Of a stretch of 64,000 bases of DNA, positions 8,977-17,573 are shown in pieces. Below the pieces are notes generated by a model. The model saw only the letters and a list, made by a program, of their open reading frames with translations, was not told the origin of the DNA and made no database searches. The translations under genes and the position numbers were made by a program. Every line of letters starts with the position of its first letter. Position 1 is the stretch's first letter. The stretch covers positions 1 through 64,000 of the forward strand of contig JAGNYO010000001.1 of assembly GCA_017984895.1 (NCBI GenBank). Reading direction: 5' to 3'. The DNA is from Sphingobium sp. (GTDB lineage: Bacteria; Pseudomonadota; Alphaproteobacteria; Sphingomonadales; Sphingomonadaceae).

Positions 8977-9699
8977 TCAATACATGTGCTGGCCGCCGTT
9001 GATCGACATGGTGGAGCCGGTCACGAAACCGGCATCCTCGCTGCACAGGAAGGCAACCCCGCGCGCGATTTCTTCCGCATGGCCGAGCCGTCCGACCGGA
9101 ATTTTCGCCACGATCTTTTCGAGCACCGGCGCGGGCACGGCGGCGACCATATCGGTGTCGATATAGCCGGGCGCGATGGCATTCACCGTCACGCCATATT
9201 TCGCGCCTTCCTGGGCCAGCGCCTTGGTGAAGCCATGGATGCCCGATTTGGCGGCGGCATAGTTCACCTGGCCATATTGACCGGCCTGCCCGTTGATCGA
9301 GCCGATATTGATGATGCGGCCCCAGCCGCGCTCGCGCATGCCGGGGAAGCAGGCCTTTGCCATATTGAAGCAGCCGCCGAGGTTGATGCGGATCACCTCG
9401 TTCCAGTCCTCGAAGCTCATCTTCTGCAAGATGCCATCGCGCGTAATGCCTGCATTGTTGACGACCACATCGACCGGGCCGACTTCCGCCGCCACCCGGG
9501 CGCAGCCCTCAAGGCAGGCCTGATGATCGCCAACGTCCCATTTATAAGCTGCGATGCCGGTGCGCTCGCCAAATTCTTTGGCCTTCTGCTCATTGCCCGC
9601 ATAGTTGGCGACGACCGTCATTCCCTTGTCTCTCAAGGCGATGCTGATGGCCTCGCCGATGCCACGGGTTCCGCCGGTTACAATCGCTACTCTGGTCAT
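8977..9699 (-). CDS. phaB: Acetoacetyl-CoA reductase (NADPH, SDR family)
   Basis: Reduces acetoacetyl-CoA to (R)-3-hydroxybutyryl-CoA for polyhydroxybutyrate synthesis. The 240-residue product is a classical short-chain dehydrogenase: Rossmann TGGTRGIG near residue 10, NNAG near residue 86, catalytic Ser in INIGSINGQ, and the Tyr/Lys pair in YAAAKSG. The combination SINGQAGQYGQVNYAAAKSG and the C-terminal SINGGQHMY are diagnostic of PhaB rather than FabG. The ATG at 9699 lies nine bases after AGAAGG (9709-9714); the in-frame ATG at 9708 directly abuts it. No polymerase (phaC) or thiolase (phaA) gene is nearby, so the pathway is split on the genome. It follows hemH on the same strand by 31 bases. 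Confidence 0.92.
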   Translation of the reverse strand: MTRVAIVTGGTRGIGEAISIALRDKGMTVVANYAGNEQKAKEFGERTGIAAYKWDVGDHQACLEGCARVAAEVGPVDVVVNNAGITRDGILQKMSFEDWNEVIRINLGGCFNMAKACFPGMRERGWGRIINIGSINGQAGQYGQVNYAAAKSGIHGFTKALAQEGAKYGVTVNAIAPGYIDTDMVAAVPAPVLEKIVAKIPVGRLGHAEEIARGVAFLCSEDAGFVTGSTMSINGGQHMY

Positions 9700-9730
9700 A
9701 TAGTGCATCCTTCTGCCTTGGGTGGTGGGT

Positions 9731-10762
9731 TCAAATCCAACCTGCGAGTTCTTTTGTTATAAGCGTTTCATATAGCGTCGCAGCCTCGCTGTCAGCATTG
9801 ATGCAAGGCAAATAATGCAATTCTTCGCCGCCTGCCGCGCGAAAGGTTTCGCGGCCCCGCAGCGCAATTTCCTCCAGTGTTTCGAGGCAATCTACAGCAA
9901 AGCCGGGCGCCATTACCCCCAGCCTTTTGGTGCCGCGCCGCGCCAGTGCGCCAAGCTGCGTCTCGGTGGAAGGCTCCAGCCATTTGGCGCGGCCAAACCG
10001 GGACTGGAAGCTCATCTCGATGAGGCCGGGGAAATCGGGGCGCAACGCCTCCGCCAGCAGCCGCGCAGTCTTGACGCAGTGGCAATAATAGGGATCGCCC
10101 AGATGCAGCGTTCGCTCCGGCATACCATGAAAGCTGAGCAGCAGCGCCTCCGGCTGCGTGGCAAGCGCCGCCATATGGCGCCGCGCGCTGGCGGCGAGCG
10201 CGTCGATATAGGCGGGGTCGTCATAATAGGGCGGCATGGTGCGCACTGCGGGCTGCCAGCGCATACTGCCCAATGCCGACGAGACAGCATCCACCGCGGT
10301 GGCGGTCGTTGCGCCGCTATATTGCGGATAGAGAGGTGCGAGCAGGATGCGCTCGCAGCCCGCCGCCTTCAGCGCCGCCACCTTGGCCGCGATCGACGGG
10401 TTGCCATAGCGCATCGCCCAGTCGACCATCACGCCCTTCCCAGCAAACACCTCCGCCATCTTTTCCGCCGCCGCGCGCGTATGCACGGCCAGCGGCGAGC
10501 CCTGGTCCGTCCATATCTGCGCATAGGCATGGGCGGATTTTTTGGGTCGGGTGTTGAGGATGATGCCGCGCAGGATCGGTTGCCATATATAGGGCGGGAT
10601 TTCCACCACCCGCCGGTCCGAAAGAAATTCGCGCAGATAGCGCTTTACAGCGCCGGCCTCCGGCGCATCGGGCGTGCCGAGATTGACGATCAGCACGCCG
10701 ACACGCGCGGGAGGGATGGGCGGATGATCGGCGGGGCGTGTAGGCATGGCGGGCGGTGTCAT
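9731..10762 (-). CDS. hemH: Ferrochelatase
   Basis: Inserts Fe(II) into protoporphyrin IX, the last step of heme synthesis. The 343-residue length is usual. Recognised segments are VGVLIVNLGTPD near the N-terminus, the metal-site region LLLSFHGMPERTLHLGDPYYCHC (His in SFHG), MSFQSRFGRAKWLEPSTE, and APGFAVDCLETLEEI with the catalytic Glu. The start lies three bases after the molybdopterin-subunit stop codon, so the two are probably co-transcribed; a second in-frame ATG five codons on is possible. The adjacency to an iron receptor and piuC is suggestive of coordinated iron use but may be chance. Confidence 0.96.
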   Translation of the reverse strand: MTPPAMPTRPADHPPIPPARVGVLIVNLGTPDAPEAGAVKRYLREFLSDRRVVEIPPYIWQPILRGIILNTRPKKSAHAYAQIWTDQGSPLAVHTRAAAEKMAEVFAGKGVMVDWAMRYGNPSIAAKVAALKAAGCERILLAPLYPQYSGATTATAVDAVSSALGSMRWQPAVRTMPPYYDDPAYIDALAASARRHMAALATQPEALLLSFHGMPERTLHLGDPYYCHCVKTARLLAEALRPDFPGLIEMSFQSRFGRAKWLEPSTETQLGALARRGTKRLGVMAPGFAVDCLETLEEIALRGRETFRAAGGEELHYLPCINADSEAATLYETLITKELAGWI

Positions 10763-10765
10763 GGT

Positions 10766-13036
10766 CTATTCCGGTGTCAGCAGGGGGAGGGCGCGGTGGC
10801 GCCGCCCGGTTATCGTGAACAGCGCACCGGCCAGCGCCGGAGCAACGGCAGGAACGCCGATTTGGCCGATACCCGCAGGTGCACCCTCGCCGGGCATCAG
10901 TTCTATCGTCACCTCGCCAATGTCGGCAAGGCGGGGCAAACCCATGCGGCCCAGGTTTGCGCGGGTGGGCATGCCGCCCTTGTAGTGCGCGGCGCCGCCC
11001 ATCGCGGAGGCGAGGCCAAAGATGAGGCCGCCCTCGATCTGTTGGCGGGCGATATCCGGGTTGGGCTGTGCGCCAAGGTCTGCTGCGGCCACCATGCGGC
11101 GGACATGCAATTTGCCGCTCGTCATTTCCGCATCCACCAGCACGGCGATGAAGCCACCGTCCATCGCATGCACGGCAACGCCCTGTCCGCTGCCCATCGC
11201 ACCGCCCTGCCACCCGCCCATGGCGGTTGCGATGGTGAGGCAGCGGGCAAGGCGCGTCTGGCCGGACAGATGCTGCAAGCGGAACGACATCGGCTCCACC
11301 CCCGCGCGATAGGCCAGCTCGTCCATGAAACATTCGGTGAAAAAGCAGGTGTAACTATCCGCATTGCCGCGCCAGCGCCCAACAGGCAGGCTGATGTCCG
11401 CCGGGAAATGATCGACGGTGATGTGCGGAATGGCATAAAGCGGGGGCAGGCCGGAGACGGCGCTGGCGTCCGCAGCGGTTGCGTGGGCCAGCACCGCGTC
11501 ACGAGGCGATGCCCCATGCGCAATCCTGCTCCAGACCTGCGGATTGGCGGCGGGGGCGGCGACCTTGATCTCCATCGCTTCGATCCGCCCGCCCGCGATC
11601 ATTTTCGCCCACAGGCGGGCGTGGGCGGGAGGGCGGGGCCGGTCGCTCGCCACATCCTCCAGCCGCGAATAACAAAGCTGCACCGGTGCGCCTACTTCGC
11701 GCGCGATCAGCGCCGCCTGCACCGCCGCATCATGGTCGAACCGCCGCCCGAACGAACCACCCGCGCCTAGCGGATAGAGCATTACGTCCGTTGCGGCCAT
11801 GCCAAGAGCATCCGCCACGGCGGCGCGGCAGAAGGCGGGTGCCTGGCTCGCGGTCCACACTTGTGCCCGGCCATCCGCCACGCGGGCAGTGGCGCTGGGC
11901 GGCTCCATCGCGAGATGCAGCGCGGGCGCGACGGCAAAATCCGCACGAACGACCTGCGCGCCCCGGAAGCGCGCCGCCACATCGCCCTGCGCGAACATAC
12001 GGCGACCATGCGCGCTCTCGAATGCACCATCGAGCGCCTTGCCGATGGCCGGGCTTTCTAACGCCGGGCTGGCGATCTCGAACACCGGGTCGAGCCTGTC
12101 CAGCGCCTTGTTCGCCGCCCACCAGTTGGTAGCGACGGCGGCGACCCAATTTTCCAGCCTCACCAGGCGGCGAAACCCCGGCACCTTGTTCGCTGCCGCT
12201 TCATTGACTGACCGCAGGCCGACCGTGCCGACCGGCCCCTGCCTGATCGAGGCGAAGAGCAGGCCGGGCATGCGGATGTCGCCCGCAAAATTATAGGAGC
12301 CGTCGACCTTGGAAGGCGTATCGAGGCGGGGCGCGTCCTGCCCGATGAGCCGATCCTCTCCGCTTTCCGACGTGCGTAACGGCAGTATGTCCGGCAGGGT
12401 AAAGCCTGCCGCTTCGCCCGCCAGCTCACCGATCTTGAGGCGGCGCTGCCCGTCGCTCACCACTCCCTTGGTAATGGTGCATTGCTCCCACTCCACGCCC
12501 CAGCGCGCCGCCGCCGCCTTGCACAGTAGCACCCGCGCCGCCGCGCCCGCCTCGCGGTAGCTCTGCGCGAACATCCGCACCGAGGTCGCCCCGCCGGTCA
12601 GCATCATCGCGTTGCGGGTGGCATATTCCCGGATCGCCCACTCCCCGGCGCCGCCAGCAAGGCGCGTCCAATCTCCGCCGATAAACTCCTTCGCAAGCAG
12701 GGTGTTGGCATAAAGCGGGCTGACAGGCGCCGCCTGCACCCCCACGGTGCGCCAGTCCGCGCCCAGTTCATCCGCCAGAATCTGCGGCAACAGGGTAGAT
12801 ACGCCCTGGCCCATTTCCAGCTGCGGCATGATCGTGATGATTTGCCCGGTGCTGTCGATCTTGAGGAAGGCGTTGATCGGCGTCTCGGTGCCGGATGTGG
12901 CGAGGTTGGGGACATAATGGCGTGGCCATAGCTCCCATGCGAGCAGTAGCCCGGCCGCCGCCCCACCACCGATCAGCAGGCTGCGCCGGTTCAGCCCTGG
13001 CCCCCCGCCTGCCCTATGTTCATTTGCGCGCCGCAT
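10766..13036 (-). CDS. Tat-exported molybdopterin-binding oxidoreductase subunit, isoquinoline 1-oxidoreductase beta (IorB) type
   Basis: A 756-residue large subunit of the xanthine dehydrogenase family. The N-terminus has a twin-arginine signal (NRRSLLIGGGAAAG followed by a hydrophobic stretch), predicting export to the periplasm with cofactor bound. Family segments include MPQLEMGQGVSTLLPQILADELG, GAGGSFGRRFDHDA and a C-terminal VPAVAPALAGALF. At residue 725 the motif that usually reads GxGEP is GIGQ: Gln (CAA at 10862-10864) replaces the expected catalytic Glu. No 2Fe-2S small subunit or cytochrome subunit gene is adjacent, so the electron acceptor is missing here. The start has a GGGGGAGG ribosome site. 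Substrate unknown; family confident. Confidence 0.85.
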   Translation of the reverse strand: MRRANEHRAGGGPGLNRRSLLIGGGAAAGLLLAWELWPRHYVPNLATSGTETPINAFLKIDSTGQIITIMPQLEMGQGVSTLLPQILADELGADWRTVGVQAAPVSPLYANTLLAKEFIGGDWTRLAGGAGEWAIREYATRNAMMLTGGATSVRMFAQSYREAGAAARVLLCKAAAARWGVEWEQCTITKGVVSDGQRRLKIGELAGEAAGFTLPDILPLRTSESGEDRLIGQDAPRLDTPSKVDGSYNFAGDIRMPGLLFASIRQGPVGTVGLRSVNEAAANKVPGFRRLVRLENWVAAVATNWWAANKALDRLDPVFEIASPALESPAIGKALDGAFESAHGRRMFAQGDVAARFRGAQVVRADFAVAPALHLAMEPPSATARVADGRAQVWTASQAPAFCRAAVADALGMAATDVMLYPLGAGGSFGRRFDHDAAVQAALIAREVGAPVQLCYSRLEDVASDRPRPPAHARLWAKMIAGGRIEAMEIKVAAPAANPQVWSRIAHGASPRDAVLAHATAADASAVSGLPPLYAIPHITVDHFPADISLPVGRWRGNADSYTCFFTECFMDELAYRAGVEPMSFRLQHLSGQTRLARCLTIATAMGGWQGGAMGSGQGVAVHAMDGGFIAVLVDAEMTSGKLHVRRMVAAADLGAQPNPDIARQQIEGGLIFGLASAMGGAAHYKGGMPTRANLGRMGLPRLADIGEVTIELMPGEGAPAGIGQIGVPAVAPALAGALFTITGRRHRALPLLTPE

Positions 13037-13076
13037 TGCCTCCCCCTGATAAGCGGCGTGGCGGCAAAGGCAAAGT

Positions 13077-13505
13077 CTAAACGACGGGCGCGATACCCAG
13101 CCGGGGGATCTCTATCGCCGGGCAGTGATCCATCACCACCTTGAGGCCGGCGGCTTCGGCCCGCGAGGCGGCGGCCTCGTTGATGACGCCGAGTTGGAGC
13201 CACACCGCGTGCGCGCCGGTGGCGATCGCTTCATCGACAGTGTCGCCCGCCGCCTCGCTGTTGCGGAAGATATCCACCATATCGACCGGCTCAGCAATGT
13301 CCGCCAGCGCCGCCACGACCCTCTGGCCATGGATTTCCTGTCCCGCGAGGGCTGGGTTGACCGGGATGACCCGATAGCCATGATCGAGCAGCTTGCCCAT
13401 TACGCGCCAACTCGGACGGTCGGGCTTGGGCGAGGCGCCGACCAGCGCGATGGTGCGCGCTTCATTCAGCAGTGCGGCGATCTCGGCATCCGAGGTGAGG
13501 GGCAT
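13077..13505 (-). CDS. CoA-binding domain protein, YccU family
   Basis: A 142-residue protein that is essentially one Rossmann-like CoA-binding domain, related to the N-terminal domain of succinyl-CoA synthetase alpha. Visible features are [22 protein letters not shown] (glycine-rich nucleotide/CoA loop), [17 protein letters not shown], and [21 protein letters not shown], all typical of the YccU group. The ATG at 13505 is preceded by AAGGAG with 8-base spacing; an in-frame TTG two codons upstream is too close to it. No enzymatic activity is established for the family. It is upstream of the molybdopterin gene with a 40-base gap. Confidence 0.88.
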   Translation of the reverse strand: MPLTSDAEIAALLNEARTIALVGASPKPDRPSWRVMGKLLDHGYRVIPVNPALAGQEIHGQRVVAALADIAEPVDMVDIFRNSEAAGDTVDEAIATGAHAVWLQLGVINEAAASRAEAAGLKVVMDHCPAIEIPRLGIAPVV

Positions 13506-13562
13506 AGACAAGTCTCCTTTGACCGAGGAGATGGGCGTCCATCGCCCGATTGCAAGCCTGTG

Positions 13563-14642
13563 CTAGAGCGCGACCCTGTGCACCCAGCCCTCTGGCCCCT
13601 GCGCTTGCCCGCGCTGGATTGCAGTCAGGCGGGCGCGCAGCGCCTCAGTGCGCAGTCCTGTGCCACCATTGCCGATCGTGAAATCGCCCGCGGTGGATTT
13701 GACATGCCCCACCGCCGCCAGCACCGCGGCCGTGCCGCAGGCGAACACTTCCGCGAGGGTGCCACTGGCGGCATCGGCGCGCCATTCGTCGATCGAATAG
13801 GGCCGCTCCTCCACCGCCACGCCCTCGGCACGCAGCAGATGCAATATCGACGCGCGGGTGATGCCGGGCAGGATCGTGCCACCGAGCGGCGGCGTGATCA
13901 CGCTCCCGTCAGCAAACAGGAAGAACAGGTTCATGCCGCCCAGTTCTTCCACCCATTTATGCTCCGACGAATCGAGGAACACCACCTGATCGCAACCATG
14001 CGCGCTCGCTTCTGCCTGCGCCACGAGGCTGGCGGCATAATTGCCACCGCATTTGGCGGCGCCGGTGCCGCCCGGCCCGGCGCGGTTATAATGATCGGAA
14101 ACCCAGATGCTCACCGGCTTGGCCCCGCCCTTGAAATAGGCGCCCACCGTGCAGGCGATGACACAGAAGATGAATTCTGACGCGGGCTTGACGCCGAGAA
14201 ACACTTCGTTCGCGAACATGAAGGGGCGCAGATACAGGCTGCCCTCGCCGTCGGGCACCCATTGCTCGTCAAGCCGGATCAGTGCCTCGCAGGATTGGAC
14301 AAATATGTCCTCCGGTAATGCGGGCATGGCCATGCGTCGCGCGGATTCATTGAAACGGCGGGCGTTTTGTTCGGGGCGGAACATGGTGACACCACCATCA
14401 GCGGCGCGATAGGCCTTCAGCCCCTCGAATATTTCCTGCGCATAATGCAGCACCGCCGAGGCGGGATCGAGCTGAAAGGGTGCGCGTGGCCGCACTTGCG
14501 CTTCCTGCCATCCACCTTCGGAGGTCCAGCGGATCGTTACCATATGGTCGGTGAATACGCGCCCGAAGCCGGGATCGGCCATCAATGCGGCGCGCGCTTC
14601 CGCACTCAGCGCGGTAGGGCTGGGCTTGATCTCGAACTGCAT
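13563..14642 (-). CDS. ilvE: Branched-chain amino acid aminotransferase
   Basis: PLP enzyme (fold type IV) making the final transamination in Val, Leu and Ile synthesis and the first step of their breakdown. The 359-residue length fits the longer bacterial/eukaryotic BCAT form. The PLP lysine is in GAAKCGGNYAASL; the segments GSLYLRPFMFANE, SSEHKWVEELGGMN and LPGITRASILHLL are characteristic. The start has AGAGGA a few bases upstream. It is divergent from the SIMPL gene, with a 280-base spacer carrying a dyad element. It lies 57 bases before the CoA-binding gene on the same strand and may be transcribed with it. Confidence 0.95.
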   Translation of the reverse strand: MQFEIKPSPTALSAEARAALMADPGFGRVFTDHMVTIRWTSEGGWQEAQVRPRAPFQLDPASAVLHYAQEIFEGLKAYRAADGGVTMFRPEQNARRFNESARRMAMPALPEDIFVQSCEALIRLDEQWVPDGEGSLYLRPFMFANEVFLGVKPASEFIFCVIACTVGAYFKGGAKPVSIWVSDHYNRAGPGGTGAAKCGGNYAASLVAQAEASAHGCDQVVFLDSSEHKWVEELGGMNLFFLFADGSVITPPLGGTILPGITRASILHLLRAEGVAVEERPYSIDEWRADAASGTLAEVFACGTAAVLAAVGHVKSTAGDFTIGNGGTGLRTEALRARLTAIQRGQAQGPEGWVHRVAL

Positions 14643-14750
14643 GGCATCCTCTTATAATAACCAGAACGATCGTCGCCCTATGCCGTATTCGCCATTGCCG
14701 ATCAAGCATAAAAGGGAAATAATACTGACCTTTTTTGGCAATATATATCC

Positions 14751-14784
14751 CTAGACTGGTCATTTCATGAAATTATATGTCTAG
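14751..14784. promoter_or_regulatory. Nested 34-base dyad in the ilvE-SIMPL divergent spacer
   Basis: A 12-base perfect palindrome ATTTCATGAAAT (14762-14773) is flanked by CTAGAC (14751-14756) and GTCTAG (14779-14784), which are complementary and symmetric about the same centre. The only gap longer than about 250 bases in the window (14643-14922) surrounds it and is AT-rich. An operator for one or both divergent genes is the simplest reading. Confidence 0.4.
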
Positions 14785-14922
14785 CGTGGTGCCAGTGACT
14801 GCCGATGCCAAGATGATTGTCGTTTCATGAGAGTGTATGAGGGGCTTGCAATCTCCAGCATGTTCATGCGCAATACAGCACCGCCGGGGCACACAGGCCC
14901 GGCTAACAGCGAGGAGAGGCCG

Positions 14923-15642
14923 ATGCGCATGCTGGAAGATCGTAACACGGTATTGATCGCGGCGGCGGTGCTGGTCGCCACGGGCATGATCGCGGGCGGC
15001 TATCTGCTGGGCGACGGCCTCTCGCGGGCGCAGGCGGCGGGCCGGGCCGTAACCGTCAAAGGACTGGCAGAGCGCGATGTGACCGCCGACCTCGCCACCT
15101 GGACCATCGCCTATTCCGCCACCGGCTTCGATCTGCCCACCGTGCGCAGCGAGGTGGACGCGAGCAACAAGGCGCTCAGCGAGTATTTCCGTTCGCTCGG
15201 CTTTCGCTCGGAAGAACTGAAGCCCGTCGGCGCGGGCGTCAACCAGTTCATCAACAATGGCGCCACTACCATCACCATTACCCAGCGCATGCAGTTGCGC
15301 ACTACAGACATCGCGCGGGCGCAGCGCGCCGTCGCCGGGCAGTTCGAGCTGGTGCGCCGGGGCGTCACCATGCAGGAAGGCTCCAACATGGTCTATAGTT
15401 TCACCAAACTGAACGCTTTGAAGCCACAAATGGTAGCAGAAGCGACGCGGGATGCGCGTAAGGCGGCGGAACAGTTCGCGCAGGACAGCGGCACCGGCGT
15501 CGGCGGCATCAAGAGCGCAAGTCAGGGTTATTTCTCGATCGACCCACGCGATGGCGACCAGGCGCAGGGCGGCTATGGCGCCAGCGACACGCCCTACAAG
15601 AAGGTGCGGGTAGTCACCACCGTGGAATTCTATCTCGACTAA
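14923..15642 (+). CDS. SIMPL (DUF541) domain periplasmic protein
   Basis: A 239-residue protein with one N-terminal membrane segment (VLIAAAVLVATGMIAGGYLLG, about residues 9-29) and a SIMPL/DUF541 domain filling the rest: AVTVKGLAERDVTADLATWTIAYSATG is the characteristic first strand pair. SIMPL proteins (BP26/OMP28, YggE) are periplasmic; some relate to oxidative stress, but the molecular role is unclear. The ATG at 14923 is chosen because GAGGAG (14911-14916) precedes it by 6 bases; an in-frame ATG at 14827 would add 32 residues without a ribosome site and spoil the membrane-anchor position. The stop overlaps by four bases the stop of the convergent hydrolase gene. Confidence 0.88.
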   Translation: MRMLEDRNTVLIAAAVLVATGMIAGGYLLGDGLSRAQAAGRAVTVKGLAERDVTADLATWTIAYSATGFDLPTVRSEVDASNKALSEYFRSLGFRSEELKPVGAGVNQFINNGATTITITQRMQLRTTDIARAQRAVAGQFELVRRGVTMQEGSNMVYSFTKLNALKPQMVAEATRDARKAAEQFAQDSGTGVGGIKSASQGYFSIDPRDGDQAQGGYGASDTPYKKVRVVTTVEFYLD

Positions 15643-16415
15643 GAAGCAACCGCGGCCAGCAACCCGTCGACCAGACCGAGCAGCAACATGATGTCCGCCT
15701 CACGGGAGAGGCGGTGGTCGCCATCCTTGATGAGCATGAGCTGCACATCCTGGGTGCGCAGCCGCACGGCCGCCCGCACCGCTACCTCCCATGGAACTAC
15801 ACCATCTGCCTGCCCGTGAAGAAAACGCACCGGGCAATCGAGCGGGATCTCTCCTTCTAATAAACGGTTTGCCTCGCCCGATTGCCAGAAGGCAAGGGTC
15901 GTCACATATCCCTCATCATCATAGTCGGAAGGCTCGATAAGCCGGCCATATGTCTGCAAGGCTATCTTTTGCGCATCACTGAAGCCCCAGGCGGTAAAGT
16001 CAGGCGCGGCGGCGATTCCGATGACGCCGGCCACCCGCTCCGGCATTTGTAACGCCAGCAACAGCGCCAGCCACCCGCCCATGGAAGAGCCAATGGGGAG
16101 GACGGCTCTTTCCGGCCAAAGATACCGTATCAATGCCAGTGCATCGTCGCGCCATAGCACGAGTGTGCCGTCCTCGAACCGGCCATCGCTCAGCCCGCAG
16201 CCAGAATAATCGAGCAGCAGGCACGCCTGCCCAGATGCACGCGCATAAGCAAATACAGCCTGCGCCTTTCCGCCCCCCATGTCAGACTTGTATCCAGGCA
16301 GAAACACCAGCAGCGGTCCAGCCCCCTCGGCAAAGCGATAGGCAAGCCGCACTCCATCGTCGCGGGTGAAGAAGGCGGGGTCTGGAGGCGGGGCGATCAT
16401 CGAAGCTAAGGGCAT
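15639..16415 (-). CDS. Alpha/beta hydrolase
   Basis: A 258-residue alpha/beta-hydrolase without signal peptide. The nucleophile elbow is GSSMGG, the acid is probably the Asp in HGQADGVVPW, and the catalytic His is in DGDHRLS. The early segment LLVFLPGYKSDMGGGKA supplies the oxyanion region, and the arrangement resembles ABHD10-like thioesterases/esterases. It is the last gene of a run with the DUF898 and M48 genes (30-base gap from the protease). The substrate cannot be told. The ATG has AGAAGG upstream; a second ATG five codons on (MIAPPPD) is possible. Confidence 0.88.
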   Translation of the reverse strand: MPLASMIAPPPDPAFFTRDDGVRLAYRFAEGAGPLLVFLPGYKSDMGGGKAQAVFAYARASGQACLLLDYSGCGLSDGRFEDGTLVLWRDDALALIRYLWPERAVLPIGSSMGGWLALLLALQMPERVAGVIGIAAAPDFTAWGFSDAQKIALQTYGRLIEPSDYDDEGYVTTLAFWQSGEANRLLEGEIPLDCPVRFLHGQADGVVPWEVAVRAAVRLRTQDVQLMLIKDGDHRLSREADIMLLLGLVDGLLAAVAS

Positions 16416-16445
16416 GTTCCTTCTATTGAGGCAGCGAACCGTCGC

Positions 16446-17567
16446 TTACAAGCCCATTCCCAGTGCGGGTTTCGCCTGTCGGTCGCTCTTGCACATGGCC
16501 TTCAGCGCCCGCCACTCGCTTGGTGAAAGCACGGGTTTGTATGCATGGTCTTTGACATGCGCATCCGCAAACAATGCCGCGCGGCTTCCTGATGCCGGAT
16601 GGCTGGAGAACCAGTCTGTGCTGATCGGGCTGTCCTCCGATGCATTATCGTCACGGTCGTCACCCTTCTCGACCTTTGAGCCTTCCATATCCTTGCTCGG
16701 CTCGAGACGCCGAAAGAAATCCGCGGTGGGCAGGGGTGAGATGTCGGCCGCCTTCATGCGGCCAAGGGCGCTTAGATCCGCGGCATGCTCGGCGTCTCTG
16801 CCATAGCTCAGGCTTAGAACTGCGTTGAGATTTGAGCCCGTGTTCCCGCCTAGGCCGCCCAGCAGCACCGAGAGGCCCAGTTGCCGCATCAGTGCGGTCA
16901 TCGTGTCACGATGTTCGACATGACCAAGCTCGTGCCCCAATACTCCCGCCACCTCGTCAGGGGATTTGGCCTGCTCTAGCAACCCATCGAACAGGATGAC
17001 CCGGCGACCTGGCAGCGTAATCGCGTTAACCATCGGGATGTTGGCGATTTCTATCGCGCGGGCCTGACCCTCGGGATCGATCTTGGCAACGAGTGCCTGG
17101 AGCGCGGCGTCCCCCTCTGGCGTGCGACATATCCTTCCCCCGAAATCACCGACCATCACATCGCCTAGGCTGTCCTCCCAGCTCTGCGGCAGGAGCGGGG
17201 CGATCCATCCCGGTGCCTTCAGCCCGACGAGCAGCGTCGCCGCCGCAACAGCAGCAAGGGCCACGCTTGCTTTGCCCAGCCCGATCCGGTCAATAAACCC
17301 GCCATAGCGTGCGCGCTTCGGCAACAGCGGGATGAGGTCTGCCGGGATCACGCCATTAGCAAAGCCGACGCGCCACCCCGGCTCGGCAGCATGGCCGAAC
17401 ACAGCATCCCGCCCGGCGTTATCCAGCGCATGCACATCCGCCCATGCCCACGGGCCACTCTCCCACCCCACGCCGATGAGGCGAAAGCTGGCCGCATCGC
17501 CCACAAGGCGCGGGCGCCAGCGGTTGGCGTTGCGGCCATCATAATGCCAGACTTCAGTCTCGATCAT
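16446..17567 (-). CDS. M48 family zinc metallopeptidase, membrane-anchored
   Basis: A 373-residue protease with the zinc motif HELGHVEHRD (HExxH) and a likely third ligand Glu in DAEHAADLSALGRM. One membrane segment (ASVALAAVAAATLLVGL) lies before the catalytic domain. Residues 1-90 form a separate beta-rich region with many Trp. A Lys/Asp/Glu-rich insert (MEGSKVEKGDDRDDN) precedes the C-terminal FSSHPASGSRAALFADAH, a motif common in periplasmic M48 proteases (BepA/LoiP-like). The gene starts three to seven bases after the DUF898 gene, a pairing often seen in Proteobacteria; the two may act together in the envelope. The GTG at 17570 is an alternative start. Confidence 0.88.
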   Translation of the reverse strand: MIETEVWHYDGRNANRWRPRLVGDAASFRLIGVGWESGPWAWADVHALDNAGRDAVFGHAAEPGWRVGFANGVIPADLIPLLPKRARYGGFIDRIGLGKASVALAAVAAATLLVGLKAPGWIAPLLPQSWEDSLGDVMVGDFGGRICRTPEGDAALQALVAKIDPEGQARAIEIANIPMVNAITLPGRRVILFDGLLEQAKSPDEVAGVLGHELGHVEHRDTMTALMRQLGLSVLLGGLGGNTGSNLNAVLSLSYGRDAEHAADLSALGRMKAADISPLPTADFFRRLEPSKDMEGSKVEKGDDRDDNASEDSPISTDWFSSHPASGSRAALFADAHVKDHAYKPVLSPSEWRALKAMCKSDRQAKPALGMGL

Positions 17568-17573
17568 CACGGC

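Noticed and set aside
9815..11770. A 651-codon open frame on the plus strand opposite hemH and the molybdopterin gene
   Set aside because: It lacks a recognisable domain or membrane pattern, is rich in Arg/Gly/His typical of reverse-strand reading of GC-rich genes, and overlaps two convincing genes along its whole length.
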